Positions 59,458 to 64,000 of a stretch of 64,000 nt of DNA are shown here, one piece after another (the first letter of the stretch is position 1; the number at the start of each line of letters is the position of its first letter). The position numbers and the translations under genes were made by a program. The notes under the pieces are model-generated. The model made no database searches, had not been told where the DNA came from, and was given only the letters and a program-made list of their open reading frames with translations. The stretch comes from Candidatus Aenigmatarchaeota archaeon (GTDB lineage Archaea; Aenigmatarchaeota; Aenigmatarchaeia; CG10238-14; SCSR01), in NCBI GenBank assembly GCA_016181005.1, contig JACPAE010000004.1:80181-144180 (forward strand), written 5' to 3'.

Positions 59458-60132
59458 TTACCTATTTAATACCATTGTCCTTCCGGAGTTGTCCTTGGAA
59501 AAGTCTGTGACATTGTTTTGCTGCAATGCAATCTCCTCGTCAGTTTCATCGCCGTAAGTAATAAGAATCTTGTCCAAGTCCTTGAAGACATACTTTTCAT
59601 ATTCAGAGTTCTGTTCCCACGCGCCGTCAGCATGCTTGATGTACATCTTCAAAGTCGCGGAGCCAGAGTTGCAGTATTTTTTGGCGCCAGTGACTTCGAA
59701 GCATTCCAAATTAAACCTCATCCCCAAGCTGTCGAAGAACATCTTTAGCGGTACTCCTGTGGAGTGTATGTGTGTGACAGTGCCTGCTCCAGGACCTTCT
59801 TCTATATGCACGTAAGAACTCCTGACATAGAATTGCGGGGGCAGAGGCGTTATTTCTTCACCGTTCAAGTGTATTCCAATGTCCGCATGGATGTGAGTTG
59901 AGCCTACGGGTCCTATATTCGGGGAATTCGATAACGACCAGTAAATTCCGTATCCGACAGCGCCCACAACAAGCAAAGGTATCAGGATTAGCAGAATCTT
60001 GCCCTTAGTTATTTTGCTTTTCCTCTGATGATGGTGGACAGGCTGCTCCTTATGCGCGTCATTCCTATGCTGGCTAAGGGCTTCGTTGGTTTTGAATTTC
60101 CTGCCGCATACGTCGCACGAAACCTTTTCCAT
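59458..60132 (-). CDS. C2H2 zinc finger fused to a membrane helix and HxH domain, paralogue 3
   Basis: A 224-residue protein: a cytoplasmic C2H2 finger at the N-terminus (SCDVCGRKFKTNEALSQHRNDAH), a His-rich linker, one helix (ILLILIPLLVVGAVGYGIYWSL) and the external HxH domain (THIHADIGIHLNGEE, VTHIHSTGVPLKMFFDSLGMRF, ECFEV, YCNSGSATLKMYI, LDKILITYGDE). Same domain as 50364 and 56213. The finger inside and the metal-type domain outside would suit a membrane-bound sensor; that is inference. Confidence 0.7.
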   Translation of the reverse strand: MEKVSCDVCGRKFKTNEALSQHRNDAHKEQPVHHHQRKSKITKGKILLILIPLLVVGAVGYGIYWSLSNSPNIGPVGSTHIHADIGIHLNGEEITPLPPQFYVRSSYVHIEEGPGAGTVTHIHSTGVPLKMFFDSLGMRFNLECFEVTGAKKYCNSGSATLKMYIKHADGAWEQNSEYEKYVFKDLDKILITYGDETDEEIALQQNNVTDFSKDNSGRTMVLNR

Positions 60133-60173
60133 GAACCTTATTGTTTAAATCTGCTTTAAATAAATATCGTTTA

Positions 60174-60632
60174 ATGGCAAAGAAAAAATTTGTCTGGCAC
60201 GAGCCTAAGAGTGTGCCAAAGCCTGTTATCGACATGATAATAGAAAAGGGCGGCAAGATGCTGCTGTACAAGCGCGACATATACCCGTTCAAGGGGAAGT
60301 ATTGCGTCATCGGCGGCTTTGTGGAAGATGGCGAGGCTGTTGAAGAGACTGCCTTGAGGGAAGTAAAGGAAGAGACAGGCCTGAAAGTAAAGCTCACTCA
60401 CATACTCGGAGTTTATTCGGACAAGAAGCGGGATCCAAGGTTCCACACTATAAGCACGGTCTTTATCGGGAAAGTTGTTGGTGGTAGGCTGAGAAGCAGC
60501 TACGAGGGCAAAGTTGAATGGGTGGAAATAGGCAAAATAGATGTTAACAATATGGGATTTGACCATGGCACGATGGTAAGAGATTATATTAGATGGAAAA
60601 GGAAGAAGGGGACTTACTGGAGCACGAAATAA
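60174..60632 (+). CDS. Nudix hydrolase
   Basis: A 152-residue Nudix protein with a complete box in GGFVEDGEAVEETALREVKEETGLKV (Gx5Ex7REUxEExGU). It hydrolyses a nucleoside diphosphate linked to another group, such as an oxidised nucleotide or ADP-ribose; the substrate is not clear. ATG 60174 follows a TATA-like box (ctttaaataaat) at about 20 bases and opens MAKKKFVWHEPK. Confidence 0.88.
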   Translation: MAKKKFVWHEPKSVPKPVIDMIIEKGGKMLLYKRDIYPFKGKYCVIGGFVEDGEAVEETALREVKEETGLKVKLTHILGVYSDKKRDPRFHTISTVFIGKVVGGRLRSSYEGKVEWVEIGKIDVNNMGFDHGTMVRDYIRWKRKKGTYWSTK

Positions 60633-61265
60633 CTAGAATCTTTTGTCAATCTCTTTCTGGATTCTTTTGGCGCACCTTGTGGCGATTTCGTCTGGGCTGT
60701 CATTGGCATCTATGTATTCGACGTTGAACTCATTGGCAAAATCCTTAGGCAGGTTGTAGTAAACCTTCAGCTCTTCCTCTAGATGCTCCTTCGTCTCAAA
60801 CCTGTCGAACTCCTTCTTGCCAAGCTGGCTCCTTTTATGGACTTCATTTCCAAGAACTCTCAATATAAGCGTCAGGTCAGGCACATTCTTGTTGAACTTG
60901 TTTATCTGCCTCATCCAGGCCAAGTCAGACTTTCCTATAAGGCTCTGGTAGATGTAGGTGGAAAGAAGAGACCTCTCCTGGATGACCACAAAGTTATCCT
61001 TCGACTCTTTCAAAGGCTTTATAACGCTCTCATAATGGTGAAGGTGGTCTGCGGCGAATGCAAGAGAAAACACATTGGAAGAGACTTGATCGGCAGAGTT
61101 GGCAAGAATTCTCGTGAAAAATCCCGTTGAAGAATTGCTGGGGAGCTGGGTTCTCTTGAAAATTATCTTCTTGTTCTCATTTCTGAGTATTTCTACAATC
61201 AGGTTTGATACAGTTGACTTGCCTGAAAAGTCAGGTCCGTCTATGCTGATTACAAGCGCTGGCAT
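60633..61265 (-). CDS. tmk: Thymidylate kinase-like protein
   Basis: A 210-residue nucleotide kinase: P-loop GPDFSGKST near the N-terminus, VVIQERSLLSTYIYQSLIG (DR-like region reads ERS), and LILRVLGNEVHKRSQLGKKEFDRFE for the lid. It would phosphorylate dTMP to dTDP. The DRY/DR motif is altered (ERS), so another deoxynucleoside or deoxynucleotide substrate is possible. The gene abuts the Nudix gene stop. Confidence 0.75.
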   Translation of the reverse strand: MPALVISIDGPDFSGKSTVSNLIVEILRNENKKIIFKRTQLPSNSSTGFFTRILANSADQVSSNVFSLAFAADHLHHYESVIKPLKESKDNFVVIQERSLLSTYIYQSLIGKSDLAWMRQINKFNKNVPDLTLILRVLGNEVHKRSQLGKKEFDRFETKEHLEEELKVYYNLPKDFANEFNVEYIDANDSPDEIATRCAKRIQKEIDKRF

Positions 61266-61296
61266 AATTGATTATTGAAAGTTTTGTTTTAAATCT

Positions 61297-64000
61297 TCAA
61301 ACAGCCCAAAACCTTTTCGTCCTTGCGAACTGTTTCTCAGCTTCGAGAATGTCCTTCATGAAAGCATCCTCATCCTTGTGATACTTCGCCAAAATCCTTT
61401 TTGCAGTAGTAGCGCCCACGCCTTTTCCTGCAAGGGCCTTGACAGCCTTGGCACGATAATACATAAACAAATCAGCCCTACTCTTCATGTTTTCATACCT
61501 CTTCTTCTCCTCTTCCGTCAGTCCGCTCTTCCTCAAAGCCTTCTTCACAATCTTCCCTCCACCGATCCACTGCTTGTTCAATGCCGCTAAAAGCTTTGAA
61601 TCGCACTTGCCACACTTCAACCTATCCCCAACTTCCTTCACATAATAGATCTGGTCCCAATTGCCACAATTGATGCAAACCAATCTAAGCTGAGTATTCA
61701 ACAGCCTCTGCTTGAACAATTCAAAAATCTCCATCTCCGGCTTGGCAGGCCCGACAATTTCCGCATACTTGTGCTTAATCCCAATCTTCCCCAAGTGCGA
61801 CAAGCCGTTCTTGAAGACAACATTAATCTCCTTCTTCTGTATCTTCTTCAGAATATCCACAGCCTTCTCAACATCAAACTTTTCAGTCAGCAACTCCTTT
61901 ATGGTCTCCTTGTAAATCGGCGTGCCTGCAAAATCCTCAATCACCTTCTTCATCCTCACCTTTCCAAAGTCGGCATCCCTAGTTATCGCTCCAAACCTCT
62001 TCGCCACATGCACAAACTTCCACGCAAACAACTCGCTATTGCTCAACGACAATTCTAGATAGCTCTGCAAGTGCTCCGGATTCGTGCCGAAAAGAATCTC
62101 CTTAACAAGCTCTACATTCTTCTTCTGGAACTCTATCATTATCCTGTACGGATCTGTCTTGAATCCGACAGAGCCAATCCTGCTGGTGAGCAATGCAACA
62201 ATGAACCTGCCCAAAGTCTCGTTAACAGTGTTTCCAGCACATGTATGAATAATAACCAAGTTCTCAAAATCCTCCACCAGAATAGTCTTGTCGTCAGGAA
62301 CGATTCCGAACTGCTTCTGCTTCTTGATGACGTCAATCATTTCTTTTGCACAGTTGTCGTCAACAGGGTACTTGTTCTGTATTTCTTTCACAAGACTCGA
62401 TTTCTTCTCCAACTCTTGTTTAATAAATCTCCTAAGCTGTCCGACCTCCCGCGTCACATCATGCAAGACTGGAATCAATTCCCCCTCCCACCCTGGCACT
62501 GCAGCTTCCACGTCCTCGACAGGCTCAACCATAATCTTGTTCCCGTCGACAGTCACAATCCTCCACGACTGCCCCTTGACTATGAAAGTCGTATTAGGCT
62601 CGCCGTGCACAGCGACGAATTCTTCGTCCAAAGTCCCGACGAAGGAGTTGTCGAACATGTTGAAAATCCTGTACTGCTTTATGTTCGGTATCGTGCTGAG
62701 GTTCTCGAAATAATATTTGAATCCCCTTATCCTCTTCTTTATATGGCCGTTCAAAAACACCAAGCCAAGCCTTTCCAGCTGCTTGCATACATCGAGAAAC
62801 TCCTGATGGCTCAAGTTCTTGTAAGGATAGGCGCGCTTCACGATATTGAAAGCTTTGTCCAATTCAATTTTTCCGGCATCGAATGTGAGCCCGATTAATT
62901 GGTGCGCAAGCACGTCATAAGAGCTTTCGTGGAATTCTGATTTCTCCACCTCGCCGTTCAGTGCCTTTCTTGCTATTACGGCCGATTCGAATACGTCGTC
63001 CTCATCAGTAGCGATGACAATTCCCTTGCTGACCTTCGAAAGCTCATGGCCGCTTCTCCCAACCCTCTGTATGAGCTGGCTAACTTGCCGCGGCGACATG
63101 TACTGGACAACCAAGTCAACAGACCCTATGTCAATCCCCAACTGCAAGCTGCTCGTAGAAATCAAAGACTTGATTTTCTGTTCCTTGAACTCCTTCTCAG
63201 CCTTTATCCTTACCTCCTTGCTCAAAGAGCCGTGATGAATGGCAACAGGGAAATCCTTGTCGATTATCCTTATTCTTGACGACAATATCTCCGCAAAATC
63301 TCTTGTGTTCGTGAAAGTCAAAGTAGAACTGGATTTCCTGATAAGATCCATAATAATCCTCAATCTGGCGGCTGTGTCTTTTGACGAAAAGATTTTTCCG
63401 GCAGTCCTTTCATCCTGCGCAAGCGATTGTGGATACACAACCTTGATCTCAAATTTCTTCTCTATGTCCGCCTTGACTATTGTCGTCATCTTGCCGCCCG
63501 CAAAAAATTCAGCGACATGCTCTGGATTAGACACAGTAGCCGACAGCATGATTAACTGAAAGTCGCCGCAAAATTCCTTCAATCTCTCCAGCGCCAGCGA
63601 AAGCTGCACACCGCGCTTGGAATCAACAACTTCATGCACCTCATCGATAACAACATGCTTTACATTCCTCAACAGCTCTCTAAGGTTCTTCCCAGTCAAC
63701 ATTGGTTGCAGTTGCTCCAAAGTAGTTACCATTATATCAGGCGGAAACTCGACCTGTGCTCTCCTTTCTGTTGCAGGAGTGTCTCCATGCCTGACCGCAA
63801 CCTCCAATCCTAGTTCTTTTCCCCACCACATTATACGATCGGTAAGATCCCGGTTCAATGACTTCATCGGAGTTATGTACAAAGTATTAATCTGCTTCGG
63901 TGCATCGTTTACGATTCTGTCGAAAATTTTAAGCAAAGCGCCCTCAGTCTTTCCGCTGCCAGTAGGGGCAATAATCATGACGTTTAGGCCGGATGCTATG
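61297..64000 (-). CDS. Lhr-like superfamily 2 helicase, N-terminus outside the window
   Basis: More than 893 residues; the frame runs off the window edge, so the true start lies beyond 64000. Walker A is APTGSGKT, Walker B box DEVHEV, motif III SATVS, motif VI QRVGRSG. These are followed by the winged-helix and Lhr-core regions, a Cys4 zinc site (VCINCGNWD ... LKCGKCDSKL) and a helix-hairpin-helix-like end (KALAGKGVGATTAKRILAKYH). Lhr proteins are 3'-5' DNA helicases in repair or recombination. Confidence 0.9.
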   Translation of the reverse strand, partial: IASGLNVMIIAPTGSGKTEGALLKIFDRIVNDAPKQINTLYITPMKSLNRDLTDRIMWWGKELGLEVAVRHGDTPATERRAQVEFPPDIMVTTLEQLQPMLTGKNLRELLRNVKHVVIDEVHEVVDSKRGVQLSLALERLKEFCGDFQLIMLSATVSNPEHVAEFFAGGKMTTIVKADIEKKFEIKVVYPQSLAQDERTAGKIFSSKDTAARLRIIMDLIRKSSSTLTFTNTRDFAEILSSRIRIIDKDFPVAIHHGSLSKEVRIKAEKEFKEQKIKSLISTSSLQLGIDIGSVDLVVQYMSPRQVSQLIQRVGRSGHELSKVSKGIVIATDEDDVFESAVIARKALNGEVEKSEFHESSYDVLAHQLIGLTFDAGKIELDKAFNIVKRAYPYKNLSHQEFLDVCKQLERLGLVFLNGHIKKRIRGFKYYFENLSTIPNIKQYRIFNMFDNSFVGTLDEEFVAVHGEPNTTFIVKGQSWRIVTVDGNKIMVEPVEDVEAAVPGWEGELIPVLHDVTREVGQLRRFIKQELEKKSSLVKEIQNKYPVDDNCAKEMIDVIKKQKQFGIVPDDKTILVEDFENLVIIHTCAGNTVNETLGRFIVALLTSRIGSVGFKTDPYRIMIEFQKKNVELVKEILFGTNPEHLQSYLELSLSNSELFAWKFVHVAKRFGAITRDADFGKVRMKKVIEDFAGTPIYKETIKELLTEKFDVEKAVDILKKIQKKEINVVFKNGLSHLGKIGIKHKYAEIVGPAKPEMEIFELFKQRLLNTQLRLVCINCGNWDQIYYVKEVGDRLKCGKCDSKLLAALNKQWIGGGKIVKKALRKSGLTEEEKKRYENMKSRADLFMYYRAKAVKALAGKGVGATTAKRILAKYHKDEDAFMKDILEAEKQFARTKRFWAV

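Noticed and set aside
1-64000. CRISPR array or insertion sequence with terminal repeats
   Set aside because: No regularly spaced repeats and no transposase frames were seen in the window.

Overview
The window is archaeal. It carries aIF2-alpha with aNop10 and a PAC2-family protein in one tight run, an archaeal-type uS2, a GTPBP1-like translational GTPase and an Lhr-type helicase. Many genes are preceded by A/T-rich TATA boxes at leaderless-like spacing, and others by GGAG-type ribosome sites. Gene density is high and many neighbours overlap by 1-4 bases. A small-genome DPANN-type lineage seems likely, but that placement is inference; no rRNA or tRNA was found in the window to fix it.

Layout. 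1-6.7 kb: radical SAM fragment, GTPase, ZIP transporter, translation cluster and uS2. 6.8-10.5 kb: nrdR with a NrdR-box-like palindrome and a B12-dependent ribonucleotide reductase. 10.6-12.2 kb: VIT1-like iron transporter and small membrane proteins. 12.2-18.7 kb: pyruvate dehydrogenase E2, E1-beta and E1-alpha, with lipoate ligase, lipoyl synthase and octanoyltransferase; a RelE-type toxin-antitoxin pair has been inserted between E2 and E1-beta and left a 49-bp duplication of the E2 start. 19-24.7 kb: DinB-like polymerase, ADP-forming acetyl-CoA synthetase alpha and beta, a possible toxin-antitoxin pair, glutamate dehydrogenase. 24.7-32.3 kb: M48 protease, thioredoxin/thioredoxin reductase run, aminotransferase, M42 peptidase, amino-acid permease. 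32.3-40.3 kb: a COG2403-like GTPase, then a LAGLIDADG gene and a diversity-generating retroelement (DGR), then carbamate kinase, a carbamoyltransferase and an aldehyde dehydrogenase. 40.5-47.6 kb: a broken Gfo/Idh gene, two further candidate DGR target genes, 6-phosphogluconate dehydrogenase, a KefB-like antiporter, a second RelE pair, a sugar-phosphate isomerase and acylphosphatase. 47.7-50 kb: Fic protein and small genes. 50-60.1 kb: a copper/extracytoplasmic thiol island (CopA, two CcdA-like proteins, YHS proteins, Trx-like proteins, ArsR regulator, three paralogues of a His-x-His domain). 60.2-64 kb: Nudix hydrolase, thymidylate kinase-like protein and Lhr helicase (cut by the window edge).

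The most interesting system is the DGR at 34.9-37.1 kb. The end of the gene at 34928-35617 is a variable repeat whose differences from a nearby template repeat (35852-35981) are 16 substitutions, all at template adenines, plus two in-frame 15-nt gaps. A DGR-type reverse transcriptase follows at once, but its frame is interrupted by one TGA just before a conserved-looking C-terminal tail. About 10 kb away another gene shares the first target's promoter and N-terminus, ends in an adenine-poor tract and is followed by a 98-nt near-copy of the non-coding segment that lies upstream of the template repeat. A third gene (41529-42239) also ends in an adenine-poor tract. Together this looks like a multi-target, partly decayed DGR family.

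Metabolically, pyruvate dehydrogenase plus ADP-forming acetyl-CoA synthetase would give a pyruvate to acetyl-CoA to acetate plus ATP route, and carbamate kinase with the carbamoyltransferase suggests ATP from carbamoyl phosphate. The 50-60 kb island would handle copper and disulfides outside the membrane.
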